From Pezizomycotina sp. ARF18 (Eukaryota; Ascomycota): 64,000 nt of DNA. Positions within the stretch are counted from its first letter, which is position 1. Every line of letters begins with the position of its first letter. Shown piece after piece: positions 14,796 to 28,091 of this stretch. The notes under the pieces were generated by a model. It searched no databases. It was not told the origin of the DNA and worked only from the letters and a program-made list of their open reading frames with translations. The stretch lies in contig AZLU01000084.1 in NCBI GenBank assembly GCA_002224055.1, forward strand, positions 60,036 to 124,035. The letters run 5' to 3'. Both the position numbers and the translations under genes were made by a program.

Positions 14796-16729
14796 GGAAA
14801 AAAAAAAGCGTAAATTAGCGCCTGTGACGACTTGGTAAGTGTGAAGATTGTCACGATATCAAAATTAATTCTAAGAGAAGGGTTTATAATTAATGAACCA
14901 AGAACTAATAGTAATAATCCAGGCAATAATGACGACGAGTGCTTCGTGAAGCTAGAATCCGAAAATGTCTATACCTTTTTTTTTTTTTTTTATCCCAGAT
15001 ACAGAAATAGAAAAGTGTTTAAAACAAAAAACACTAGACCAAAAAAAAACCCAACAACTAAAACAAACATAAGCGTGCCAATAGTTCCTGAAATACTAAA
15101 CTGTAGTCGTGATTTATTTTAAATATCCTTGATCCCTAACACCCATTTAGTCTCTGATTATCATTCGCCAGTAGCCGTGAAGAAAAAAAAAAGTCTCCCA
15201 GTAAAAAAGGGTACCTAGTAGGTAATACTAGTGGTGAACAAGATGGACATGGGTCGAAAAAGTAGGGTTTGAGTGGTTTGATTGGCTGCGATCGAGCCAA
15301 GCCAGAATATTCTTCACGGAACAAGACCTTGTAAAAAATAGTCTTCAGGGCAGATCCTATTCCCCACAGCAAGCGCCGGCAAGGGTAGAGGAAAAAGAAA
15401 AGAAGGGACTGCACGACACAATTGCAGGGCATAGGCTTGGTGGCTTGAGAAAAGGAGAGAAAGAAGAGATCTTGCATTAGAGAAGGCGTACAATTTGCTC
15501 TTGACTTTTGTTTTAAATAGATATATACTATATAATTTTTTTTTTTTTTAAAAAAAAAAAAATGGGATGATTTATATAATTCGTCCCATATCCCGAGATC
15601 TGTGCAAATAGAGAGGTTTATTTAGGCGAAAAACCAAGTTGTTTGTTTATTGAAGCTTCGAACTTCGAAGGCAAAAAGCTACAAGTTTCATGTAAAAATT
15701 TTTGGCGCGAAAGGCAGCAAACGATGCGCAACCCAGCTAAATAAACGCTGATAAACTCCTTGCATCCAAGGTTCGTCAATGCCAAAAAGAACTGAACGCC
15801 ATGTTGAATTTGTCTTCTAATTTCAAGGAGTAATATTGATATCATCTTCAAGGGCCCAAACATAAGACATTAAGACATAAGACACTAGATCGGCGTGGGT
15901 CTTTCTAGAGGAGGAACTCGTGAGTAGGATTAATAAATCAAAAAAAAAAAAAAAAATAAGATGTGGTAAGGCTCATATATATGATACAACTGGGGTTTTC
16001 AATAATAATAACGCTCCGTCTAAAAATATTTTTTTCCTGTTTACCATTTCGCTGCCCTGGTCCACTTGCACAGGTATTCCAAAAGGGAGGTTTTTTTTTT
16101 TTTTTCGAAGACTGCATTGAAAAGTATACACGGATGACGATGAAATCCTTAAAAATTCACTTGCAAAGGCCAACAAAAAACTAAACGAAATGTTCAAGAG
16201 AGTTTTTGCTCGAGGTAAGAAAAATTGCCAAAAAAAAATAATTGCCGAACGAGTGAGCGAGTGTGTGTTGCAATGCAACTATTGGTATATTCGATATAAC
16301 AAAAAAGAAACTGTGAGAAGAAGGGTGGAAAAAGAAGCATTTTTCTTTGCCAATATCGAAATATTGATAGGAAAGTTTTCCCCTCTGGTTGAGGAAAGAG
16401 CTGAATACGTCCATGTTGTGATATCAGTGTAACGCTAAAAACAAAAATTGGTGTGGTGAGAATTGAAATGTAAAAAGTGAAGTACAAAAAATATGAGAGA
16501 GAGAGGGAGAATGGAAATATAGGGAAATAAACACTAGGAAAAGTATTATGAGAAAAAACTGGTTAAGGAAAGCCATGACGCCATTAAAAAGCAAAGGAGT
16601 AATTAACAGAGGGCCGTAATAGATGCACCTCCGTGATGCCGCTAATTTGTCTAAAGGAACAGAAAAAAAAGGATTTTTTCTTGAATTTTATTTGGTATAA
16701 AAAAAAAATATTAAACAAAGAAGTGAAAG
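13754..16729. other. AT-rich intergenic region
   Basis: No recognisable gene. The part from 13870 to 14340 is very AT-rich, and long T or A runs lie at 14769-14795, 14979-14991 and 15538-15561 (the last a T run followed directly by an A run, so hairpin-capable). Short frames near 15140-15480 and 15620-15860 resemble nothing known to me. The stretch separates the 3' ends of the convergent RSC9 and tetraspanin genes. Confidence 0.5.
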
Positions 16730-17574
16730 TTAAACCAAAATCCAGCAATTTAAACATAAAAAAAAGACGATTTCTTTTTTCCCTTTAGATATTGTTGACA
16801 CCACGCTTGCGTCGATGAGCCTGTACCTCCTCTCTTCGCTGCGAACCTTCTGGAGGGAGACAACGCACAGGAGGAGGGCAACATCGAGAGCGACAAGGCC
16901 GAAAGCGGACGTGAAGATGACGTTCAGGTAGTGTTGGCCGAAGACGGAAAAGGGTCCGACGCAAGCTTGCACGGTCGAAGCTTGAGGGCGTTGGGCAGAG
17001 GGCATCAGCCTGGAACGAGGTGCTGTCATGTAACCGCAGCACTGGAACTTTTGCTGAAGGAGGTCCTTGAAGGTAGGCGAGTGCGAGTTCCAGAGTTCCT
17101 GGAAGCCCGTTCCTCGTCATCAGGGTCTTAAACAGATCGCCAAACCGATCGCCATCGTGAATCAGGGTCTTAAACAGATCGCCAACCGATCGCCATCGTG
17201 AAGAACGAGCAGCCCACTACCAACCAAGCCTGGATCTTAAGAACCGAGATTGTCGATCGGATAGCGAGGCGGGGAGCATCATGAGACCGGTAATGATGCA
17301 ATGACACCGTTGACAATAAGGGCTGTTTATTTTATATAATGTTAGCATTTTATTCGTACAGACTTTTTTTTTTTGCAATTGAGAGCAGGAATTATTGATA
17401 AAACGTACGAGTGCAGGGAACGTCGCGTGAGGAGGAGAATTGAAGCGACAGTTCCAACCGGTGGGAGCTTTTGGCCATCTGGGCGAACCAGCTGAGGGCC
17501 ATGGCGATCATGAGAGCTTCCAGAACCGATGAACAGGAAGTTCATGATGCCGTACGTTATCGTAAGCTTAGACT
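16730..17574 (-). CDS. Fungal tetraspanin-like membrane protein
   Basis: A four-pass membrane protein of the tetraspanin superfamily, which organises membrane microdomains. From the start at 17574 the frame reads MESKLTITYGIMNFLFIGSG (TM1). Next come IVNGVIALLPVSMMLP-like TM2 and AWLVVGCSFFTMAIGLAI-like TM3 around 17140-17330. Then ELWNSHSPTFKDLLQQKFQ and the hallmark CCG motif (FQCCGYMT), a further cysteine in QACVGPF, and TM4 (FTSAFGLVALDVALLLCVV) with a charged tail RSEERRYRLID. Reading these blocks needs several single-base frame breaks. A near-perfect 41/42-base tandem duplication falls on TM3 and is listed separately. An intron between TM1 and TM2 (about 17330-17420) is likely but its borders were not fixed. 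Orthology to a named fungal tetraspanin is not certain. Confidence 0.78.
17121..17203. repeat. Tandem duplication of 41/42 bases inside tetraspanin TM3
   Basis: Two adjacent copies, 17121-17162 and 17163-17203, begin CAGGGTCTTAAACAGATCGC and differ by one base (AAA versus AA) and the last base. They encode the same piece of TM3 twice. This is either a recent duplication or an assembly artefact. Confidence 0.9.
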
Positions 17575-20500
17575 CCATTTTTGCTTATTAATACTTGTTC
17601 CCAAAGAGTATATATATAATCCAAGGTTTCCAATTAAAAAAAAAAATTTAAAAAATAAATAAAATAAATTTAAAACAAAATTAAAACTAACGGACACCTG
17701 TCAAAGGCCGTTCGGTTCGAAGATAGAAAGATAAACGAGGAAGGAATTCGATCAACGAAGAAAGAATGGCAAGCAGCGACAAAGCCCGTTGTCCTTTTTT
17801 GTGTATAATATATTGTCGTATGTCGTCGGAAAAATAAAAGGTTATACCCTCAGGGCACGAACCGATTTAAAAAGAAGACTGGCGGTGTGGTGTGAGAGAG
17901 GAAAAAAAAAGGAAGTCGCAGTTGTAGGTATTATAGGTCGATAATATTGATTTAGGAAGTGGTAGCAGGAAAAGATCCGTCCGTGCTGTTGTTTTATTTG
18001 CCTGAACCACAGTGGCCTTCCAAGAAAAATAAAATAAAATAAAATAAAATAAAAAATTAAAAAAGCCTCAAGTTATTTGCTTCTCCCAGTGCTACCCCCC
18101 CCAAAAAATATAACCAGTTCTCTATCTATCCCTCACAATAAATTGACCGAAAAACCACCAGGCGGTGTTTAAACAGACAAGCGTTGAAATGCTGCTGTCG
18201 AAAAATTGTTATATCGCTGCTATTGACGTTGATCCGTTATGGACGCACGGCGCCTAATGCGAAAGAACCAGCCTTCCTGTGTAAAGAAAAAAAAAAAAAA
18301 AGATATATAATATATAGATATAAAAAACAAAAAGCAAAACAACAAAAAGGAAGATCGTGAGAAGAAAAAAGTTGATTTTTTAAAAAGGACAGCCGCGTGT
18401 CTAGCACGATATGAAGAAATGAAGAATCGAAATTAACGAGACGGCACATTCAAAGTCCCACAGACCAGTATGCGCACGCGATATAAGGACGATCCCGAGA
18501 TGAAGGGAGGAGAGGAAAGAGAAGAGAGGAGGAGAAAAAGTCGTGATAGAAGGGGGGAATCGACTTTATTAAAGGGAATTCCCAATTAAACCAGTCTTCA
18601 CCGTGGTCTGGGCCTGGGTTCCCTTTCGGAGGAGGACCCAGCGAAGCGGAGTAGGTCGTACATCCTTGAAGAGAATTGTAGCCAAAAAAAAAAAAAAAAG
18701 AAAGAAAGAAAGAAAGAAAGAAAGAAGCAGTGGTATATTTTCCCCCTTACCTTTACATTAGGGGTTTAGGGCCCTTTTGGTTTTTTTGCTTTTATTTTTG
18801 GGAGAGAGGGGAAAGGGCGGCCTCGCCCTCGTGGGCGTCACGCCACACTCTGATACACAAGGCACAGATAGGAAGCTGTAAGTGAACACCTTATTTTCGC
18901 AGGCACCATTTTTCTCCCCCTATAAACATAAAAAAAGTAGGCACTTGTCCCATTCTCCTCTTTCTCTCTGCGGCGGTGACCCTTTTTGGTGGGGTTTTAC
19001 CTAAAACCAAACGCAAGGCAAGTGGTAAGGCCGTGTAAGGTACACTGCATATGTGTAAGAAGTATACAGTTGTACGTAAGTGGGAAACACCCGCTTCTCC
19101 GAGCTAGAAAAGCCACCGCGAAGCAGAATATACTTATTAAAGGGACGCCGTCTAAACTCGGTTTAGCTATTCGTACCTAAAGCTTAGCTAGTAATCGTAG
19201 TATTCGCAAGTTCACCCTTTCGCACACTGATATTCGTATAATACCATGATTTCGTGTGTTCTTTTACGGTACATCAGTATATATAATACACGTATATCTC
19301 TCTCGCACTCACAGGTATCAAAAAGTACCAGGTATGCAAAGTAATATATCGAACTTCTAACACTTGCTATAGTAAAGGACCTATTTTTCTTTTGGGCTTG
19401 CGAAGATGTTGCGAACAATTGCCCTCGCGTTCGGTTACGCTCATAGTAGTTCTGGCGATCGCAGCAAATACAAGGCCTAATAAAATGATAGGAATTTGTA
19501 TACGTTTTACTCCTTAATTGGTGGTCAAATACCTTTGCGGTCATTTTGAGGCAAGGTACAAATTACGGGATCAATCGGATGTCACAGGATGCCACAGAAC
19601 CTCTGCCAGAGAATAAATAATAATAATTTTTAACCTTAAAGAAAAAAAAAAAAAAAGGGAAAAATCGAGTGCAGTTGGTTAGTAAGTATATATATATCTA
19701 GAGGTTGATCGTATTCTTCATCACCGACTGATAAGAAAGGGGTGCGAAAAGGGGGGTGGAGGTGTGTTCCGAGTAAATTTCTGTTTTTTAACCGTATTTT
19801 TTGTATATCTCAAACGCAGTGTGACTGATTTTCTCCTGATGATGTCCTCACTCGCGTCGCAAGTTCATAAAAATTGGGGCATTTGTTTGAGAAATGGTGT
19901 GTAATAATTCAAACTTACTGCAAGAAAAGAAAAAAAGAAAAAAAGAACGAATTCCACGAAAGTACCTTAGCCCAAGATGTTTAGAGCATTCTCTATACCA
20001 GGCACAGAGATGCAGATGTATTCCTATTTATCGTTGTCGCTGTGTGATACTCTCTAAAGAAACAGCAAAGATATACTTATTGTAAGGATCATAATCGATT
20101 CTTTTTCTCCAGCGACATCGCAGGGACTAAGGTTCTCGTCTTACAATTGTAACCATTGGTTGGAAATGCGAAAGAGAGCCTACGGTCGATAACAAAGAAG
20201 TTCGTATCCTGGTAAGCTTTCTAACAATACTTTTAGGGTTAGAGAGCCGCGGAAGAATTGGTATTCAATATTGTGATGTTGTATTTGTAGGCCTGCAATG
20301 GAGGGAAATATATATATATTCAGTTCTTGATTCAAATAGACAGACTTGTAGAGTGTTTATTAGATGACCCTTCAGTTCCTTCTGTAATGTTATTCTTGCC
20401 TCGAAATATATATATTCATACATACCTATTTGCGCAAACGATATATCGCTTCGCCGTGAGACTTAACCTCTAGTAATAAACCCTCGCTATTTCTTAGAAT

Positions 20501-23151
20501 AGTTTACAATTTCTGTCGTGGTTTTCTACTCACCATAAATATTATCATGCGCTGTAATGGAAACGGAGGCACCGAAACGACGATCGCAACCCTGATTTGC
20601 GACGTCGGCTCATGCAGCTCAGACGCTGCCGCAACACCTCCATGTCAACGGACGACGAGTTTATTTTATTCCTATTCCTATTTTATTTTATTCTTTTATT
20701 CCCTGCTCCGTTGAAGACCCCGCAAACATTATCTGCAACAGACAACGTTGTCAGGGTCACACGCTTTACGTCGAAGATTAATTAATTAAAAAGAAAGCAT
20801 CATTAGGAACGATTACGCACGCAGGTCATTAGGTGAGGCAACGACAGAATCCAGGAACCGAGTCTTATATTCTCTTCGAACACGTACCCGTGAAGAGCTG
20901 AAAAAGTTCAGACGGTTTTTGGTGCGCTCTGGACCCTCGAATTGTGTCGTTCCTGCTTCCCGGAAAACCGGAACAATCACGGCTGAGATTGAACTCGTCC
21001 TATAATCGGTCCAAGACATATGCCTTAACAATCTCGCATCTAGTATTACAGAGTTAATGATTAACCGGTTTTTGTGATTATGAATTTTTTGCGAGATCAG
21101 TGTTCTGGAGCCCTAGAGGGACTAAAAGGGCCCTGTTCATTTTTGAGGCTCAAAGAACTATTATTGGAATATTTGGGAGCCTTCCTAAGCCGTATACGCG
21201 TAGCAGAAGGTGTCTCAGAGGGTATTCGACTAATTGTTAAAATTCAGTGTAACACGTGTGTTGGTTGACAAGGGATACTCCAAGGTTTATCGAGGAACGA
21301 TTTGAGTGGTGTTTTGATTATTAAATCAACCACTCAATACTCATAACCATTTGTTTGTTGCTGTTGCCAAACTCGAGCCGAAACGAAAGTATTGATAACT
21401 ACATGACAAACTATTGTTCTTCTTATTCGTTTTTTTTTTTTTTTTAATTCCGTCTACTTGATTCAGAAAGATCTTATTTCCCCAAAAATACTGATCTTAT
21501 CAAAGTCTCGGGTCGAGAGGTTTAATTCGAGAGAAGAGTGTCGTCACAAGGATGGGTATTTGTTTCCAAGAGAAAAACATGAAATACTCCGAGAAGAAAC
21601 ATGATGCGTTTATTGTTCTCGTCCCTTTGGAAGATATGATTTGATAAGCAAGTTCTTTTTAAAGCAGCAAGAAATTCTGTGTCGGAAAAGGTCCGATATT
21701 TGATCAAATTACCCTAACCAGAGACGAATCGCGACCTTTTGAAACAATCGCACCGAGGTCACGGCCGGAGGAGCCGTTTCAGCATATACACACCTACCCA
21801 AATCAATATTGATATTAATATAGGATGCAAAATGGCATTTATTTTATTTATCATCTGCCGTTTTTCTTAAGTCCAATGCATATGATTTGTATTGAAATTT
21901 CAGGATCTAGACTTACCCGGAGTTATTTTCGTTTTATTCCAATATAAGTATACTGGTGTATTTGGATACTTTTTTTTTTCAAAACGGATCATGATCGTTC
22001 TTGCCCCGAGATTAATGCATTAACTGGACTCTCCAAAAGTTGCCAGTGTCTCGATTGTTCTTGCCCCGTTGCATTTGCATTCACAAGCTTGAACGGTCAA
22101 GAATCGTTTCTAGTGCTCTCCGTTCTTTGCCGGTACTGTTCGATGCCGGAATTTTGTCTCATCGATTATTGCGTAACGTTATCACGAAGTTCAGGATCAC
22201 CAACCGCGTAGAACTCGGGGAAATACCCTGATCGGCAGCAACAGATAGATTGGGCGAATCGCCTGAGCTTGCCGGTCCTCCGTCCAATTGTTGCCATATC
22301 AATTGTAATTGTATACCGATACCAATGATATAATGGGTTTTCTGGCATGGCGATCACATATCAATGTTTTCGATTGCACGTTTATTCAATCTTCCCTAGT
22401 ATCACGGCTTTCTAGCCCAAAATAAAAGGAGCTAGTTAAGGTACTGGCAAATTGCAAAAGTAAGAGCGACTTACCCTTCGCTTGCTTTGTTCTAAAGAGC
22501 TATGAGATAGTTTGAGGCGAAAATTATTATTATTACTGGAAACCGTTAAACCGGTATTTTCCTTGCAAGCAAATCGTAATAATAGTGCGTAGCAGTTCTT
22601 TGCAGATTATTTAGGACAGCAGGGCTGAGGGAGGGATGGTTCTAAAAGCATGAATTGAGCTAGTAAGCAGTATATATAGTGGGGTTGGAAGGCGGGGAGA
22701 GATAGAGCAGCCCCACCGACTTCCGGACCCCACCTCTTTTTTTTTTTTTTTTTTTTTGCCTTTTAGTGTGTGGACTTTGATTTTAATACCTGACTCCCAA
22801 TCAGGCGGCGGTAACCAAACAAATACCTAGGTACAAAATACACTTACTACTACTAGGAGTGTATGTGCAGCACTCCATAAGTTTATTTACTAAAAAGCCA
22901 CGATCGTAAGATGTATTTATCAAATATTAAGGGAATCACCATTTTAATACCTTAGCTAAAGTCCCAATCAAAAGTACCTGTAGGGGACTACTTTATCTCC
23001 TTTCTCTGAAAGCGCGCGATAAGTAAAAAGAGGCGGATCATCCCTATGAACAAAGCTTTTACGGTCGTCCGGATTCATGCCTCGGGGTTTATAAGGACCT
23101 AGAAAAAAAAAAAAAAAAAAAAAAAAAAGAAAGAAACAAAAGAACTGCGCT
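17575..23151. other. 5.6-kb gene desert, AT-rich
   Basis: No conserved gene, tRNA or mobile-element protein could be recognised on either strand. The stretch is AT-rich with frequent A/T runs (18285-18301, 18684-18699, 19640-19655, 21430-21445, 22738-22757, 23102-23128), an AAAG microsatellite, and many TAG/TAA/CTAG words that could reflect decayed repeats. Slightly more complex islands lie at 18440-18660, 19000-19180, 20560-21270 and 21720-22360. Their short frames show no known motif. Confidence 0.5.
18684..18725. repeat. Poly-A plus AAAG microsatellite
   Basis: A run of 16 A followed by about six GAAA units, in noncoding DNA. Confidence 0.9.
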
Positions 23152-24652
<1,501 letters not shown>

Positions 24653-25092
24653 AGAAAAAAAAAAAAAAAAAAAAAAAAAACTCAAGTACGAGCTCATTCC
24701 GAGAGTTGACGATGATGATATATCCGAAACGTTGTTATGACGATACCAAGGCACGAAGCTCCTGGCTATCCAAAAGAGAATTCCATTAGAATCGTAACCA
24801 CCGTCACGACGTTAGACTTTTTAGCTTTGATCAACCAAACTTGCATAAATGAAATACCATATTCAGAATAAATTTTTACTTCTAGAGCAATTGTCTTTTA
24901 ATCCTGTTCCATACATCTAGAGAGAAATGCTAAATACTTAAGTGAGAATGATGATGGAGAGCCTCTATGCATACATTCTGGTAATATCACCCAATGCTAA
25001 AACTATTGGTTTCTCGAAAGAGGTTATTAAAATAATTATATTATACAAGTGATTAAGTATATACACGTATATCTTCTCACTGCTCCTTATCT
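24653..25092. other. Convergent 3' intergenic space
   Basis: Lies between the stops of GSH2 and ATP12. It begins with a run of about 26 A (24655-24680) right after the GSH2 stop, then AT-rich sequence with AATAAA-like words (AGAATAAATTTTT near 24866) that could serve polyadenylation. Confidence 0.5.
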
Positions 25093-26257
25093 TCAATTCT
25101 CCGACACTAGCAAAACAACGCTGCCCATTCCTCTCCTTACGTCAGCAATGTCGACGTCGTGCGTGTCTTCGACCTCACCCACTGCGCGGTCTGGTAACCG
25201 ACCTCTATCGTCGTCGCTCTAGCTGCATCCTCTATTGTCCACCGACCGTCACCCGATGGCATGTTCTCCACCACAAGCCTTAAGCCGTTCAGCAGGCTCT
25301 TCCCCGTCATTACGCCTTCTCCAGTGCTACTAATTGCCACGGCGACAGTCCATCGATGAAATTCCTCAGGTAATCATGGGTAGCCTGGTTCTGCGACACC
25401 GGCAGGAGCCCTCGTCGCCGTCCGACACCTCATACTTCACATCGTCACCCGGTAAATCCACCGCATCACCCGCAGCCTTCGCCAGCGCCCCGCTGTGCAT
25501 CCAAGATATCATATCCTCCGCAGCCATCAGCTGTAGATCCTCAGGCTCTTTTCCCCCGGTGGCGTCATGTGCGCGGGCAGCGTCGGCGAAATCAACAGCA
25601 TGGTATCCGTATCCAAATACCCCATCAAGAAATCCACGATCCCTTCCTAGTGCTCTTCAATTTCCCACCCTGCGTTCCACCCACCGACGGCGCCGTTATC
25701 GGTTCGCCCGTCGCGTCCGCCTCTTCCAGATCTACGGCGCGCGAAGCCATAGACGTCAGCGGTATCATGTGCGGCTTGAACGCCTCCGAATTGCTGCGCA
25801 TGAGCGTCCACTCGATCGCGATGCGTACGCTAACATAGGTTTGCTCAGCGGTATCTTCAGCGTCTGCTTGCTGCTGCCGTCCTTCGTGGGGACTTTGAGG
25901 GTCTCTGGTCGAGGCGGATTTCGAAGTGGGTGTCGGTCTTGTGCGGCGTTGCGGCTTTCCAGAAGCGCGTCTGCGGCGGTTTCGGCGCCGCGGCGTCCTG
26001 CAGGCGGGCGCGGGGTTCATGTAGGTCGCGGCGTCCATGGGGATTGGTACGGGCTGCGGAGGCTTCGGTGGCGGTCCCGTTGCTGTTATAGGGAGCGGGT
26101 TGGCGGGCTGGACGGAAGACGAATGTAGAGAGCGTTGGCGGTTTGTGAAGGTGGAGGAAATTGGTCGGATTGGTAGGTTCCCATTGCCCGTGCCGGCAGG
26201 AGCTAGGGAGGTATTACTCCTCCATATCCGTACCGCTCGCGATGGTAGCCTGTTCAT
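25093..26257 (-). CDS. ATP12: Mitochondrial F1-ATPase assembly factor ATP12
   Basis: Chaperone that binds the F1 alpha subunit during assembly of mitochondrial ATP synthase. The start at 26257 gives a basic, serine-rich presequence (MNRLPSRAVRIWRSNTSLAP...), consistent with matrix import. Recognisable ATP12 blocks are AIEWTLMRSNSEAFKPHMIP, LTSMASRAVDLEE, YLDTDTMLL, RNFIDGLSPWQLVALEKA, MTGKSLLNGLRLV, ATTIEVGYQTAQWGEVEDTH and a short tail ending VVLLVSEN at 25093. At least three frame breaks are needed (about 25620-25640, 25320 and 25180), each consistent with one lost base. No intron seen. It is convergent with GSH2 and upstream of nothing obviously related. Confidence 0.88.
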
Positions 26258-26580
26258 GGTTGTGGCTATGATACTTAGGATGGTGTTTCGGTAGGTTCGA
26301 AAGAGAATTTGAAGGCGTGAGAGAAAAAGCTTTTTTTGGTGGGTGGCGGCTCAAATTCAGAAGATCTGTGAGTTGCCTTTGGTGGAGGGGCAGCTCTTTC
26401 CGCAGCTTCCGTGATTTGGCGCCGCCTTCGGTTGGCGCCTTTCGGCCCAAAAAACCAAATCGGCCCTAATCGGATAACGTGTTATTGGGGCATTAGTACT
26501 CTATTCACCACGAAGGCTTAGTAGCCTAAAATGCTTTGTTTCAACTAAACGTTTATCGAATTCCGCGTTTCAATACTTAT

Positions 26581-26613
<33 letters not shown>

Positions 26614-26819
26614 AATCACCGATAAACGCAGCACACCAAGCCTACCATGCATCCAAACATTCTAGCTATACCGCTCACAAGCCACCGCTAGCTTGCATGA
26701 ACGCGCGAAACAAAACTATTGTTGACATTGTTAAGCCTGGTCGTGCAATGTAAAAGTACACCGGTGGTAGATTAAACGAATCGATATATAGCAAGTAAAA
26801 AAGCATCTGTTAGTTCCTT
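26258..26819. other. Intergenic region between ATP12 and HNT2
   Basis: Holds the ATP12 promoter and the HNT2 3' end. A minus-strand frame at 26214-26450 overlaps the ATP12 start in another frame and is probably leader sequence. A CTA microsatellite lies at 26582-26613. Confidence 0.5.
26582..26613. repeat. CTA trinucleotide microsatellite
   Basis: About eleven ACT/CTA units in noncoding DNA. Confidence 0.9.
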
Positions 26820-27823
26820 CTATAGCTTGTTCTCGTTCGCTTCGCCTTCGTCAAGCTCCTTTTTCATCTCCTCTCTGAGCCACTCTGCTTCCTTGTGCAT
26901 ATCTTCAGCACTCCGTGGCTTGATTGCCGGGTCCAACTTGATCGGCGTAGCGCTCCTGAGGTGCTCGAGGTGGCTGGCAATGCTGGCACCTTCGCTCTCC
27001 ATTAACGGGTAGATGTCGTCCTTCGTGGCAGGTCCCCTTCTTTGCGGGGAATGATGTGCGTGTGGAGGTGAGGGATGCTATAGACGTTATTTTTATTTTT
27101 ATTTTTTTTTTTAAGTTATTATTTCGTTCGTTTAGATGCAAGGGATGGTATAAAAGCGTGCCAACAGAAACATGGCGCATGAACCGAGGAATGGAAGCTC
27201 ACGTTTGCCCGGCTGCATAACCGTCCTGGATAGCAATGTTGAGGGCTTCGGCCTTGAAAACACGCTCAATCATGCGCGATACCTTCTGCACAGCCAGCGT
27301 GTGATCTATTATCTATAGCAATTGTGATAATAACCAAGTAGTTAATATTGAATGACTTCTCATTGTATTGAATTATTTCCAAGCGTAGCCCGATTGCAAG
27401 TATTAAGCGTCAATCTGCTCGTTGCATTAAAGGCCTCTGCTCCTTCGACGTCAATTTGGTATGAAGTGGGGGCAGCACACCTCTTCCTGGGTCAAATCTT
27501 TATACCTATGTACAACCCTCCGAGGGCAGACGAGGACGTGCCCCGGCAGCAATGGCATAAGGTTTACCAGTGCGAATGAAAGCTTCGTCTTGTAGAATAC
27601 CTAAGGAGGGTAGCACAATACCAAATTAGCGGGATCTGAGACGATATAGTGTTACATTCTTTGTTGCCATTGATTGAACAATGAACGAGAAAAGGAGCTG
27701 AAATATGTTCAAAAAATTTATTTATTTATTTATTTTTTTTTTTTTTTGAATTGATAAGTTGTATCATTGAAATACCTGCTTCGTAACCGGGAATTGACCA
27801 AAGAATATCTCAATTGAAGCCAT
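26820..27823 (-). CDS. HNT2: FHIT-type HIT-family diadenosine polyphosphate hydrolase
   Basis: Cleaves diadenosine oligophosphates (Ap3A and similar). Four exons with clean borders: 27776-27823, 27481-27600, 27203-27312 and 26820-27077. Start [16 protein letters not shown], then [60 protein letters not shown] and the catalytic histidine triad HLHTHIIPR (near 27050-27070). The C-terminal tail is helical and charged ([20 protein letters not shown]). Only one frame break is needed, near 27025 just after KEGDLP. About 180 residues fits FHIT/Aph1/Hnt2. The divergent neighbour is the Rsm1-like gene, about 270 bases away. Confidence 0.92.
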
Positions 27824-28091
27824 ATTTTGATTTAGATTTGAAATATGTATAGCTTTATATAACCGTATAGGAACCCCGTTTTCTTTGATTCTATCCTAAC
27901 CAGTTGTATAGGCTTTGGAAATAAATATTAATAGAAATTGATTACTTCCCGAAGTCGTCAAGGTTGGAAGTTGTTGAGAAGGAGGAGGAGGAGAGTTGTA
28001 TGTAGATTAGAGCTGAGAGATACTCAGGTAAGTAGTAGGCTTACTTTACTTTCTCTTAGAGAGAGAGACATGGAAGCTTCCGAGGTCCTCA

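Noticed and set aside
25334-26128. Plus-strand frame of 264 codons, Arg-rich
   Set aside because: It lies opposite ATP12, whose conserved blocks are on the minus strand. The Arg-rich product matches nothing.
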